From Hordeum vulgare subsp. vulgare (taxonomy: Eukaryota > Streptophyta > Magnoliopsida > Poales > Poaceae): DNA of 64,000 nt. Within the stretch, counting starts at the first letter, position 1. Each line of letters opens with the position of its first letter. The notes beneath the pieces were generated by a model. The model searched no databases and was not told the DNA's origin. It saw only the letters and a list, made by a program, of their open reading frames with translations. The position numbers were made by a program, and so were the translations under genes. The stretch is from assembly GCF_904849725.1 (NCBI RefSeq), contig NC_058524.1, positions 551,989,763-552,053,762 of the forward strand, in the 5' to 3' direction. Below, in pieces: positions 1 to 12,500 of this stretch.

Positions 1-212
1 TGTATGGTAGTCAAGCTCCAGGTCCTCAAATCCCTCCACTATTTCATCCACCGTCACAATAGCATAGCCATGTGGAATCGGACGGCAATGGAAAGTTCCC
101 TCACCTCGAGGAGGTAGACCAGAGCCAAGCGCCGCCTTGAAGGTTAGGTTATGGCATTTCGCCATTAGCACACAACGTTCAGCTTCCTTGATACTATCCA
201 TGGGGTAGCGAG
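1..212 (-). pseudogene. CACTA-1 transposase-type ORF, C-terminal part (runs off window)
   Basis: Read on the minus strand from 212, the frame gives YPMDSIKEAERCV and then a continuous stretch to base 1, ending near GFEDLELDY. This is the distal part of the plant Ptta/En/Spm-type CACTA protein. It continues directly from the sliver at 7832-7909 once Copia A and one copy of the GCGAG duplication are removed. No stop is seen in these 212 bases. The C-terminus lies outside the window. Function is inferred from family resemblance: a transposition-associated nuclear protein whose biochemical role is poorly defined. Confidence 0.65.
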
Positions 213-1590
213 TGTTGGGGAACATCGCATGGGAAACAAAAAATTTCCTACGCGCACGAAGACCTATCATGGTGATGTCCATCTACGAGAGGGGATTTCC
301 GATCTACGTACCCTTGTAGATCGCACAACAGAAGCGTTAAGAAACGCGGTTGATGTAGTGGAACATCCTCACGGCCGTTTGATCCGCCACGCGAACCGTC
401 CCACGAACCGTCCCGCGATCCGTCCCACGATCCGCTCCGATCTAGTGCCGAACGGACAACACCTCCGCGTTCAGCACACGTACAACTCGACGAAGATATT
501 GGCCTTCTTGATCCAGCAAGAGAGACGAAGAGGTAGATGAGTTCTTTGGCAGCGTGACGGCGCTCCAGAGGTTGGTGGTGGTCTAATCTCAGCAGGGCTC
601 CGCCCGAGCTCCGCAGAAACGCGAGCTAGAGGAAAAACCGTGGAGGTATGTGGTCGGGCTGCCGTGGCAAAGTTGTCTCAAATCAGACCTAAAACCTCCG
701 TATATATAGGTGGGAGGGGAGGGGCCTTGCCTTGGGGCTCAAGCAGCCCCAAGGGGTTCGGCTGAAGCAAGGGGGAGAGTCCTCCCCTTCCAATCCTGGT
801 CCAACTAGGATTGGAAGGTGGAGTCCTTCTCCACTTTCCCACTTCCCCTTTTTTTTCTCATTGATTTTTCTTTCTCCTGCGCATAGGGCTTCTTGGGCTG
901 TCCTACCAGCCCACTAAGGGCTGGTGTGGCACCCCTAAGGCCTATGGGCTTCCCCCGGGTGGGCTTGCCTCCCCGGTGAACATCCGGAACCCATTCGTCA
1001 TTCCCGGTACATTCCCGGTAATTCCGAAAACCTTCCGGTAATCAAATGAGGTCATCCTATATATCAATCTTCGTCTCCGGACCATTTCGGAAACCCTCGT
1101 GATGTCCGTGATCTCATCCGAGACTCCGAACAACATTCGGTAACCAACCATATAACTCAAATACGCATAAAACAACGTCGAACCTTAAGTGTGCAGACCC
1201 TGCGGGTTCGAGAACTATGTAGACATGACCCGAGAGACTCCTCGGTCAATATCCAATAGCGGGACCTGGATGCCCATATTGGATCCTACATATTCTACGA
1301 AGATCTTATCGTTTGAACCTCAGTGCCAAGGATTCATATAATCCCGTATGTCATTCCCTTTGTCCTTCCGTATGTTACTTCCCCGAGATTCGATCGTCAG
1401 TATCCGCATACCTATTTCAATCTCGTTTACCGGCAAGTCTCTTTACTCATTCCGTAATACAAGATCCCGTGACATACACTAAGTCACATTTCTTGCAAGG
1501 CTTGTGCGTGATGTTGCATTACCGAGTGGGCCCTGAGATACCTCTCCGTCACACGGAGTGACAAATCCTAGTCTTGATCCATACTAACTC
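213..1590 (-). repeat. Copia A 3' LTR, truncated
   Basis: This aligns with 6033-7390 of the same element, including the TATA-containing stretch near 700-714 and the shared ATCCATACTAACTC at its right end. After 1590 the sequence jumps to internal Copia sequence (CTTCTTTGCTGAGC). The LTR start (TGTTGGAAATATGCC side, about 450 bp), the polypurine tract and several hundred bases of adjoining internal sequence are missing. Confidence 0.9.
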
Positions 1591-4500
1591 CTTCTTTGCT
1601 GAGCTATTTTGAACTCCTTCAAAAACTCGTCAAGGCATGCATCTGGTCGAAAGTTCTATTAAGCGTTTCGATCTATCTCCATAGATCTTGATGCTCAACG
1701 TTCAAGTAGCTCAATCCTGGTATTCCTTTGAAAAACTCCTTTCAAACCTTTTATGCTTTACAAAAATTCTACATTACTTCTGATCTATAATATGTCAACC
1801 ACATATACTTATCAGAAATTCTATAGCGCTCTCACTCACTTCTTTGGAAATACAAGTTTCTCATAAACCTTGTACAAACCCAAATCTTTGATGATCTCAT
1901 CAAAGTGTATATTCCAACTCCGAGATGCTTGCACTAGTCTATTGAAGGATCGCTGGAGCTTACATACTTGTTAGTATCTTTAGGATCGACAAAACCTTCT
2001 GGTTGTATCACATAAAATCTCCCCTCAAGGAAACCGTCGAGGAAACAATGTTTTGACATCCTATGTGCAATATTTCATAAATAATGCAGCAACTACTAAC
2101 ATAATTCTAACCGATTTTTAGTATCGCTACGAGTGAGAAAGTCTCATCATAGTCAACTATTTGATCTTGTCGGAAACATCTTTGCGACAAGTAGAGCTTT
2201 TCTTAATAGTGACTTATCACCATCATCGTTTGTCTTCCTTTTGAAGATCCATATTTACTTAATAGTCTTACTACCATTAAGAAGTTCCTCCAAAGTCTAC
2301 ACTTTGTTCTCACACATGGATTCTCTCTCGAATTTCATGGCCTCCAGCCATTTGTCGGAATTCGGGTCCCCATTTCTGCTCCATAACTCGTAGGTTCATT
2401 GTTGCTCAACAACATGACCTCCAAGGCAGGGTTACCGTACCACTCTACAGCAGTACACGACCTTTGTCGACCTACGAGGTTTGTAGTAACTTGATCCGAA
2501 GCTCTAATGATCACTATCATCAGCTTCCACTTCAATTGGTGTAGGCGCCACAGGAACAACTTTCTGCACCCTGCTACACACTGGTTGAAGTGATGGTTCA
2601 ATAACCTCATCAAGTTCCACCACTCTCCCACTCAACTCTTTCGAGAGAAACCTTTCCTCGAGAAAGGATCCGTTTCTAGAAACAAATACTTTGCTTCCGG
2701 ATCTGAGATAGGAGATGTATCCGACTGTTTTGGATATCCTATGAAGATGCTTTCATCCGCTTTGGGTTCGAGCTTATCAGACTGAAACCTTTTTCACATA
2801 AGCATCGCAACCCCAAACTTTCAAGAAACAACAGCTTAGATTTCTCTAAACTTCAGTCTATACTGTGTCATCTCAAAGGAAATACGCGGTGCCCTATTTA
2901 AAGTGAATGTGGTTGTCTCTAATGCATAACCCATAATCGATAGTGGTAATTCGATAAGAGACATCATAGTATGCACCATATCAAATAGGGTGTGGCTATG
3001 ACATTCAGACACATGATCACACTATGGTTTTCTAGGTGGCATGAACTGCGAAACAATTTCCACATTGTCTTAACTGCGTACCGAAACTCGTAACTCAGAT
3101 ATTCATTTCTATGATCATATCATAGACAATTTATTCTCTTGTTACGACGAACTTCACTCTGAAAGAGAATTGAACTTTTCAATATTTCATACTTTGTGAT
3201 TCATCAAGTAGATACTCCTGTATCTACTCCAATCGTCAGTGAAGTAAGAACATAACGATATCCACTGCGTGCCTTATCACTCATTGGACTGCACACATAA
3301 AAATGTATTATTCCCAACAAGTTACTCTCTTGTTTCATGTGGCATGTTTTGTATGTCTCAAGTGATTCAAAATCAAGCGAGTCCATGCTTTTATGCCAAC
3401 AGGTATGGTTTGCATCTCTCAAACGTTTCAAAAATGAGTGAGTACAAAGATCCATCAGCATGGAGCTTCTACATGCATTTTATACCAACATGACTCAAGT
3501 GGCAGCGTCACAACTAAGTGGTACTATCATTATTACTTTATATCTTTTGGCACTAATATTAAGAACATGTGTAACACTACGATCGAGTTTCAATAAACCA
3601 TTGAGGGTAATTGCTCAAGCAAATAGAACAACTATTATTCTCTTTAAATGAATAATCGTAGTGCAACAAACACGATCCCATCATGTTCATGCTCAACGCA
3701 AACACCAAATAACAATTATTTAGGTTTTACCACCAATCCCGATGATAGAGGGAGCGTGCGACGTTTGATCACATCAACCTTGGAAACACTTCCAACACTT
3801 ATCGTCACCTCACCTTTAGCTAGTCTCCATTTATACCGTAGCTTTCATTTCGTGTTACTAATCACTTAGCAACCGAACCGATATCCAATACCTCGCGCTA
3901 CTAGGAGTGCTAGTAAAGTACACATCAACATCATGTATATAAAATATACTTCTTTCTACTTTGCTAGCCTTCTTATCTACCAAGTATCTAGAGTTGGTCC
4001 GCCTCAGTGACCATTCCCCTCATAACAGAAGCACTTAGTCTCGGGCTTGGGCTTAATCTTGGGTCTCTTCATTAGTGCAGCAACTGTTTTGCCGTTTCAC
4101 GAAGTATCCCTTCTGGCCCTTGCCTTTCTCGAAACTTAGTGGTTTTACAAACCATCAACTATTGATGCTCCTTCTTGATTTCTACTTTCGCAGTGTCAAA
4201 CATCGCGAATCGCTCAAGGATCATTGTATCTATCCTTGATATGTTGTAGTTCATCACGAAGCTCTCACAGCTTGGTGGCAGTGACTTCGAAGAACCATCA
4301 CTATCTCATCTGGAAGATTAACTCCCACTTGATTCAAGCGATTGTCGTACTCAGACAATCTGAGCACACGCTCAACGATTGAGCTTTTCTCCTTTACTTC
4401 GTGGACAAAGAATCTTGTCGGAGGTCTCATACCTCTTAACAAGGGCACAAGCATGAAATCACTATTTCATCCCTTTGGAACATATCTTTTGTTCCATGAC

Positions 4501-6032
4501 GTTTCAAAACGTCTTCGGCGTCTTGCTTCTAAGCCATTAAGTATTTTGCACTGAACTATCGCGTAGTCATCAGAAACGTGTATGTCGGATGTTGACAACA
4601 TCCACAGACGACGCTCGAGGTGCAGCACACCGAGTGGTGCATTAAGGACATAAGCCCTCTGCGCAGCAACGAGGACAATCCTCAGTTTTACAGACTCAGT
4701 CCGCAAAGTTTGCTACTATCAACTTTCAACTAAATTTTCTCTAGGAACATAAAAAATAGTAAAGCTATAGCACAAGCTACATCGTAATTCGCAAAGACCA
4801 TTAGACTATGTTCATGACAATTAGTTCAATTAATCATATTACTTAAGAACTCCCACTCAAAAAGTACGTCTCTCTAGTCATTTGAGTGGTACATGATCCA
4901 AATCCACTATCTCAAGTCCGATCATCACATGAGTCGAGAATAGTTTCAGTGGTAAGCATCTCTATGCTAATAATATCAACTATACGATTCATGCTCGACC
5001 TTTTGGTCTCATGTGTTCCGAGGCCATGTCTGTACATGCTAGGCTCATCAAGCTTAACCTGAGTGTTCCGCGTGTGCAACTGTTTTGCACCCGTTGTATG
5101 TGAACGTTGAGTCTATCACACCCGATCATCACGTGGTGTCTCGAAACGATGAACTGTCGCAACGGTGCACAGTCGGGGAGAACACAATTTCGTCCTGAAA
5201 TTTTAGTGAGAGATCACCTCATAATGCTACCGTCGTTCTAAGCAAGATAAGGTGCATAAAGGATTAACATCACATGCAATTCATAAGTGACATGATATGG
5301 CCATCATCATGTGCTTCTTGATCTCCATCACCAAAGCACCGGCACGATCTTCTTGTCACCGGCGCCACACCATGATCTCCATCATCATGATCTCCATCAA
5401 CGTGTCGCCATCGGGGTTGTCGTGCTACTCATGCTATTACTACTAAAGCTACGTCCTAGCAATATAGTAAACGCATCTGCAAGCACAAACGTTAGTTTAA
5501 AGACAACCCTATGGCTCCTGCCGGTTGCCCTACCATCGACGTGCAGGTCGATATTAACTATTACAACATGATCATCTCATACATCCAATATATCTCATCA
5601 CGTCGTTGGCCATATCACATCACAAGCATACCCTGCAAAAACAAGTTAGACACCCTCTAATTGTTGTTGCATGTTTTACGTGGTTGCCATGAGTATCTAG
5701 TAGGATCGCATCTTACTTACGCGAACACCACAACGGAGATATATGAATTGCTATTTAACCTCATCCAAGGACCTCCTCGGTCAAATCTGATTCAACTAAA
5801 GTTGGAGAAACCGACACTCGCCAGTCATCTTTGAGCAACGGAGTTACTCGTAGCGATGAAACCAGTCTCTCGTAAGCGTACGAGTAATGTCGCTCTGAGC
5901 CGCTTCGATCCAACAATACCGCGGAATCAAGAAAAGACTAAGGAGGGCAACAAATCGCATATCACCGCCCACAAAAACTTTTGTGTTCTACTCGAGATAA
6001 CATCTATGCATGAACCTAGATCATGATGCCAC
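1591..6032 (-). pseudogene. Copia A gag-pol relic
   Basis: This is a minus-strand Copia polyprotein in pieces, in the order expected from right to left. A gag (UBN2-type) piece lies at about 4254-4454 (VLRLSEYDNRLNQVGVNLP). A GAG-pre-integrase/integrase start is at about 3204-3461 (SLDFESLETYKTC, LLGIIHFYVCSPMS). The integrase to reverse-transcriptase linker is at about 2335-2631 (NNEPTSYG). No reading frame exceeds about 100 codons. The reverse transcriptase end and RNase H have largely been lost with the deletion at 1590. In a live copy these products would form the virus-like particle, copy the RNA and integrate it. Here none can be made. Confidence 0.8.
6011..6031 (-). other. Copia A primer binding site
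   Basis: Immediately inside the 5' LTR the minus strand reads TGGCATCATGATCTAGGTTC. This is a degenerate form of the initiator-methionine tRNA complement (TGGTATCAGAGC) used by this Copia lineage to prime minus-strand DNA. It starts one base after the LTR end. Confidence 0.7.
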
Positions 6033-7831
6033 TGTTGGGGAACGTCGCTTGGGAAACAAAAAATTTCCTACGCGCACGAAGACCTATCATGGTGATGTCC
6101 ATCTACGAGAGGGGATTTCTGATCTACGTACCCTTGTAGATCACACAGCAGAAGCGGTAAGAAACGCGGTTGATGTAGTGGAACGTCCTCACGTCCCTCG
6201 ATCCGCCCCGCGATCCGTCCCACGATCCGCTCCGATCTAGTGCCGAACGGACGGCACCTCCACATTCAGCACACATACAGCTCGACGATGATCTCGGCCT
6301 TCTTGATCCAGCAAGAGAGACAAAGAGGTACATGAGTTCTCCAGCAGCATGACGGCGCTCCGGAGGTTGGTGGTGATCTAATCTCAGCAGGGCTCCGCTC
6401 GAGCTCCGCAGAAACGCGATCTAGAGGAAAAACCGTGGAGGTATGTGGTCGGGCTGCCGTGGCAAAGTTGTCTCAAATCAGCCCTAAAACCTCCGTATAT
6501 ATAGGTGGGAGAGGAGGGGCTTTGCCTTGGGGCTCAAGGAGCCCCAAGGGGTTCGGCCGAAGCAAGGGGGAGAGTCCTCCCCTTCCAATCCTAGTCCAAC
6601 TAGGATTGGAAGGTGGAGTCCTTCTCCACTTTCCCACTTCCCCTTTTTTCTTTTCTCTTTGATTTTTCTTTCTCCTGCGCATAGGGATTCTTGGGCTGTC
6701 CCACCAGCCCACTATGGACTGGTGTGGCCCCCCTAAGGCCTATGGGCTTCCCCCGGGTGGGCTTGCCCTCCGGTGAACATCCGGAAGCCATTCGTCATTC
6801 CCGGTAATTCCGAAAACCTTCCGGTAATCAAATTAGGTCATCCTATATATCAATCTTCGTATCCGGACCATTCCGAAAACCCTCGTGACGTCCGTGATCT
6901 CATCCGGGACTCCGAACAACATTCGGTAACCAACCATATAACTCAAATACGCATAAAACAACGTCGAACCTTAAGTGTGCAGACCCTGCGGGTTCGAGAA
7001 CTATGTAGACATGACCCGAGAGACTCCACGGTCAATATCCAATAGCGGGACCTGGATGCCCATATTGGATCCTACATATTCTATGAAGTTCTTATCGTTT
7101 GAACCTCAGTGCCAATGATTCATATAATCCCGTATGTCATTCCCTTTGTCCTTCGGATGTTACTTGCCCGAGATTCGATCGTCAGTATCCGCATACCTAT
7201 TTCAATCTCGTTTACCTGCAAGTCTCTTTACCCGTTCTGTAATACAAGATCCCGTGACATACACTAAGTCACATTGCTTGCAAGGCTTGTGTGTGATGTT
7301 GTATTACCGAGTGGGCCCCGAGATACCTCTCCATCACACGGAGTGACAAATCCCAGTCTTGATCCATACTAACTCAACGGACACCTTCAGAGATACCTGT
7401 AGAGCATCTTTATAGTCACCCAGTTACGTTGCGATGTTTGATACACACGAAGCATTCCTCTGGTGTCAGTGAGTTATATGATCTCATGGTTATAGGAATA
7501 AATACTTGACACGCAGAAAACAGTAACAACAAAATGACACGATCAACATGCTACGTCTATTAGTTTGGGTCTAGTCCATCACATGATTCTCCTAATGATG
7601 TGATCCCGTTATCAAGTGATAACACTTGCCTATGGTCAGGAAACCTTGACCATCTTTCATCAACGAGCTAGTCAACTAGAGGCTTACTAGGGACAGTGTT
7701 TTGTCTATGTATCCACACAAGTATTGTGTTTCCAATCAATACAACTATAGCATGGATAATAAACGATTATCATGAACAAAGAAATATAATAATAACTAAT
7801 TTATTATTGCCTCTAGGGCATATTTCCAACT
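6033..7831 (-). repeat. Copia A 5' LTR, full length
   Basis: About 1.8 kb, reading on the minus strand from TTGGAAATATGCCC to GTTCCCCAACA. A minus-strand TATA-like box lies at 6496-6503 (TATATATA), upstream of the part homologous to the transcribed leader. It differs from the 3' LTR by scattered substitutions and small indels, which points to an old insertion. Confidence 0.9.
6496..6503 (-). promoter_or_regulatory. TATA box of Copia A 5' LTR
   Basis: The minus strand reads CCACCTATATATACGGAGG. BARE/WIS-type LTRs are known to be transcribed from a TATA box in this part of the LTR. No transcript evidence is available here. Confidence 0.5.
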
Positions 7832-7909
7832 GCGAGGAGCCGGAAATCAGGTTGAACAAGATCCATGGAGGCCACACAGCTTCTCCGCTGAGATGGTGGG
7901 GTAGCTTCC
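7832..7909 (-). pseudogene. CACTA-1 ORF sliver between Copia A and Copia B
   Basis: The 78 bases read in one minus-strand frame as GSYPTISAEKLCGLHGSCST, a TGA stop, then FPAPR. They join in frame to YPMD at 212 after removal of Copia A. The stop sits where related proteins appear to have a sense codon, so the ORF carries a nonsense mutation. The GCGAG and CTTCC duplications of the two neighbouring elements overlap the two edges. Confidence 0.7.
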
Positions 7910-9565
7910 TGTTGGAAATATGCCCTAGAGGCAATAATAAATTGGTTATTAATATATTTCCTTGTTCATGATAATCGTTTATTACCCATGCTATAATTGT
8001 ATTGATTGGCAACTCAAATACATGTGTGGTTACATAGACAAAACACTGTCCCTAGTGATCCTCTAGTTGACTAGCTCGTTGATCAAGGATGGTTAATGTT
8101 TCATAGCCATATACAATTGTTGTCACTTGATAACGGGATCACATCATTAGGAGAATGATGTGATGGACAAGACCCAAACTATGAACGTAGCATGTGACCG
8201 TGTCAGTTTATCGCTACTGTTTTTTGCATGACAATGTATGTGTTCCTCTGACAATGATATCTTGCAACTCCCGAACACTGGAGGAATACCTTATGTGTTA
8301 TCAAACATCGCAACGTAACTGGGTGACTATAAAGGTGCTCTATAGGTATCTTCGGAGGTCTCTGTTGGGTTGGCGTGAATCGAGACTGGGATTTTTCACT
8401 CCGTATGACGGAGAGGTATCTGGGGCCCACTCGGTAATACACCATCACAATAAGCCTTGCAAGAAATGTGACTAAGGAGTTAGACACGGCATCTTGTATT
8501 ACGAAACGAGTAAAAATACTTTCCGTTAACGATATTGAAGTAGGTATGGAGATTCCGATGATCAAATCTCGGGCAAGTAACATACCGAAGGACAAAGGGA
8601 ACATCATACATGATTAACTGAATCCTTGACATAGAGGTTCAACCATTAGAGATCTTCATTGAATATGTAGGAGCCAATATGGACATCAAGGTCCCACTAT
8701 TGGTTATTGGTCGGAGAGTATCTCTGTCATGTCTGCATAGTTCTCGAACCCGCAGGGTCTCCACAATTAAGGTTTGTGGACGATTTAGTATTAATGAGTT
8801 ATGTGTGGTAGTAACCAAAAGTTGTTCGGAGTCCCGGATGATATCTCGGATGTCACGAGGAGCTCCGACATGGTTCGGGGGTAAAGATTTATATATGGGA
8901 AGTCATATTTTGGCTACCGGAAAAGTTTTGGGTTTTTTCGGTATTGTACCGGGAAGCTTCTAGAAGGTTCCAGGAACTTACGGAGGATTCGGTAGTCCAC
9001 TAAGGGTTCCAGCACATCCCAAGGGAGCCGTAGTGGACTTATTGGGCCAAGCACACAAGTCCCTCAAGGCCCATGCAGTTGGGAAAGGTGGAAAGTCCAC
9101 CTTTGTATGTAAGGGAAGGAAGGGACTAGGATTCTACCTCCTCTCCCCTTGGCTGCGCCCTAGGGCTTGGAGGGGCTGTTCTCCACGCCCCTCGACCTAT
9201 ATATAGAGAGGAGGAAGCGCCCCAAGAGCACACATGAAGCCCTTGGCGCCCCTCTCTCTCCCTAGATCGTTTTCTCCTCCGTTCGCGGTTTCGGTAGCGC
9301 TAGGCGTAGCCCTCGTACGTGTGCTGAACGCGGAGGTGCCGTCCGTTTGGCACTAGATCCGGATGGATCTTGATGTGATCGCGGGACGGTCTGCGATTTG
9401 GATCGCAAATATGTTCCACTACATCAACCGCATTATATACGCTTCTGCTTAGCAATCTACAAGGGTATGTAGATTCAATCTCTCCTCTCGTAGATGATCA
9501 TTACCATGGATAGGTATTGCGTGTGCGTAGGAATTTTTTTATTTCCCATGCAAGGTTCCCCAACA
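7910..9565 (+). repeat. Copia B 5' LTR
   Basis: 1656 bp, from TGTTGGAAATATG to GTTCCCCAACA. Compared with the 3' LTR it lacks about 105 bp after GGCGTAGCCCT near 9313 (the part corresponding to about 16054-16162). A TATA box lies at 9198-9206. Confidence 0.92.
9198..9206 (+). promoter_or_regulatory. TATA box of Copia B 5' LTR
   Basis: CGACCTATATATAGAGAGG, about 370 bp before the LTR end. The matching box in the 3' LTR is at 15940-15948. Assigned by position in BARE-like LTRs. Confidence 0.5.
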
Positions 9566-9566
9566 G

Positions 9567-9585
9567 TGGCATCATGAGCTAGTTC
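9567..9585 (+). other. Copia B primer binding site
   Basis: TGGCATCATGAGCTAGTTC begins one base after the 5' LTR and resembles the initiator-Met tRNA complement. Confidence 0.7.
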
Positions 9586-12500
9586 ATGCGTAGATGACAT
9601 CTTGAGTAGAACACAAAAGAGTTTGTGGGCGTTGATGTTCAATTTGTTGCCCTCACTAGTCTTTTCTCGATTCGGCGGTATTGTTGGATTGAAGTAGCCC
9701 AGACCAACATTACTCGTACGCTTATGAGAGACCGGTTTCATTGACTGACATGCAAATTGTTGCATAAAGATGACTGGCAGGTGTCTGTTTCTTCAAGTTT
9801 AGTTGAATCGGATTTGACCAAGGCGTTCCTTGGAGAAGGGTAAATAGCAATTTGCATCTCACCATTGTGGCTTTGCGTAAGTAAGATGCGATCATACCAG
9901 ATACCCATAGTAGCCACGTAAAAATTGCAACAACAAATTAGAGGACATCTAACTTCTTTTTGCAGGGTATGCATGTGATGTGATATGGACAAAGACATGA
10001 TATGATATATTGGATGTACGAAATGATCATGTTGTAATAGTTAAATATTGACTTGCATGTAGATGCTACGGCAACCGGCAGGATCCATAGGGTTGTCTCT
10101 AAATTTATTTTGCGCTTGCAGATGCTCTTGCTATATCGCTAGGCAGTAGCTTTAGTAGTAACATCATAGATAGAGCGACAACCTCAATGGAAGCATGTTC
10201 ATGGAGATCATGGTGTGGCGCCGGTGATGATGGAGATCATGCTGATGCTTTGGTGGCGGAGATCAAGAAGCACAAGGTCATGGCCATATCATGTCGCTTA
10301 TGACTTGCATGTGATGTTAATCCTTTTATGCACCTTATTTTTCTGAGGACGACGGTAGCATTATAAGGTGATCCCTCACTAAAATTTCAAGATAAAATTG
10401 TGTTCTCCCCGACTGTGCACCATTGCGACAGTTCGTCGTTTCAAGACACCACGTGATGATCGGGTGTGATAGACTCTACGTTCACATACAACATGTGCAA
10501 AACAGTTGCGCACGCGGAACACTCCGGTTAAACTTGACGAGCCTAGCATGTATAAACATGGCCTCCGAACACAAGAGACCGAAAGGTCGAGCATGAATCA
10601 TATAGTTAATATGATCAACATGGAGATGTTCACCATTGAAACTAATCCCGACTCATGTGATGATCAGACTTGAGTTAGTGGATTTGGATCATGCGCCACT
10701 CGAATAACTAGAGGGATGTCTATTTGAGTGGCAGTTCTGAAGTAATATTATTAACTGAACTCATTATCATGAACATAGTAAAAATGTATTTACAAATTAT
10801 GTTGTAGCTTGCGCGGTAGGTCTACTGTTTTTGATATGTTCCTAGAGAAAATTTAGTTGAAAGAAGATAGTAGCAATTATGCGAACTAGGTTCTAAACTT
10901 AGGATTCTCCTCATTGATGCATAGAAGGCTTATGGCCTTAATGCACCGCTCGGTGTGCTAAACCCCGAACGTCGTTTGTAGATGTTGCGAACATCTGACA
11001 TACATGTTTTTTATGACTACATGATAGTTCAGTGCATAATGCTTGAACGACTTAGACTTGAGGCGCCGAAGACATTTCGAAAGTCACGGGACATATGAGA
11101 TGTTCCAAGAGATGAAATTGGGATTTCAGGCTCGTACCCATGTTGAGAGGTATAAGACCTGTGACAAGATTCTTTGTCTACAAATTAAGGGAGAAAAGCT
11201 CAATCGTTGAGCATGTGCTCCGATTGTCTGGGTACTGCAGTCGCTTGAATCGAGTGGGAGTTGATCTTCCAGATAAGATAGTGATTAACATAGTTCTCCA
11301 GAGTCACTGCCACCAAGCTACAAATCTTCATGATGATCTATAACATATCAGGTATAGAGATGATGCTTGAGCTAATTGCGATGTTTGACACCGCAAAGGT
11401 AGAAATCAAGTAGGAGCATCAAGTGTTGATGGTTAGTAGAACCACTAGTTTTGAGAAGGGTAAGGGTTGAAAGGGATACTTTATGAAATGGCAAACCAGT
11501 TGCCACTCTAGTAAAGAAACCCAAGGTTGAACCCGAACCCAAGACTAAGTGCTTCTATTATGAGGGGAACAATCACTGAATCAGAACTACCCCAGTTACT
11601 TGGTAGATGAGAAGGTTGGCAAAGTCGACAAAAGGTATATTGGATATACATGATTTTGATGTGTACTTTACTAGTACTCCTAGTAGTACCGTGGTATTAG
11701 ATACCGGTTCAGGTTGCTAAGTGTTCGTAACTCGAAATAAAAGCAGCAGAATAAATGGATACTAGCTAAAGGAGAGGTGATGATGTGTTGGAAGTGTTTC
11801 CAAGGTTGATGTGATTAACATCGCACGCTCCCTCTACCATCAGGATTAGTGTTGAACCTAAATAAATGTTATTTGGTGTTTGCGTTGAGCATGAACATGA
11901 TTGGACCGTGTTTATTGCAATATGGTTATTCATTTAAGTCAAAGAATAAAAGGTTATTATGTTTACATGAATAATACCTTCAATGGTCATGCACCAATGT
12001 GAATGATTCATTGAATCTCGATCGTAGTAATACACATGTTCATAATATTGATGCCAAAAGATGCAAAGTAGTAATAATAGTACTACTTACATGTGGCACT
12101 GACAACTGAGTCATATTGGTGTAAAACACATGAAGAAGCTCCATACTGATGGATCTTTGGACTCACTCGTTTTTGAATCGTTTGAGACATGTGAACCATG
12201 CCTATTGGTGTAAATGCATGAAGAAAGTCCATGAAGATGGATCGTTTGGACTCACTTGATTTTGAATCACGTGAGACAAGCACATCATGCCACATGGGCA
12301 ATATTACTCAAGGCCTCGTTTTCCATTGAGATGGAACAAGAAAGTAACTTATTGGAAGTAATGCATTTTTGATGTATGCAGTCCAATGAGTGTTGAGGCA
12401 TGTAGTGGATATTGTTATGTTCTTACTTCACAGATGATTTGAGTAGATACTGGTATATTTACTTGATGAAACACAAGTCTGAATTGTTGAATGGTTCAAG

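Larger units (their letters stand above)
213..7831 (-). mobile_element. Copia A: Angela/WIS/BARE-type LTR retrotransposon in CACTA-1
   Basis: The element is in minus orientation. Both ends carry the LTR starting TGTTGGGGAAC on the plus strand (reverse complement ...GTTCCCCAACA). The 5-bp duplication GCGAG lies at 208-212 and 7832-7836. The right (5') LTR is full length, about 1.8 kb. The left (3') LTR is cut at 1590 and fused straight to internal sequence. The last LTR base at 7831 is T where A is expected. The internal coding region is full of stops and frameshifts, so the copy is dead. Confidence 0.92.

Noticed and set aside
8203..8607. 134-codon minus-strand ORF (and the 130-codon twin at 14956-15348)
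   Set aside because: Both fall inside the two LTRs of Copia B at matching positions; they are antisense reading frames of LTR sequence, not genes.
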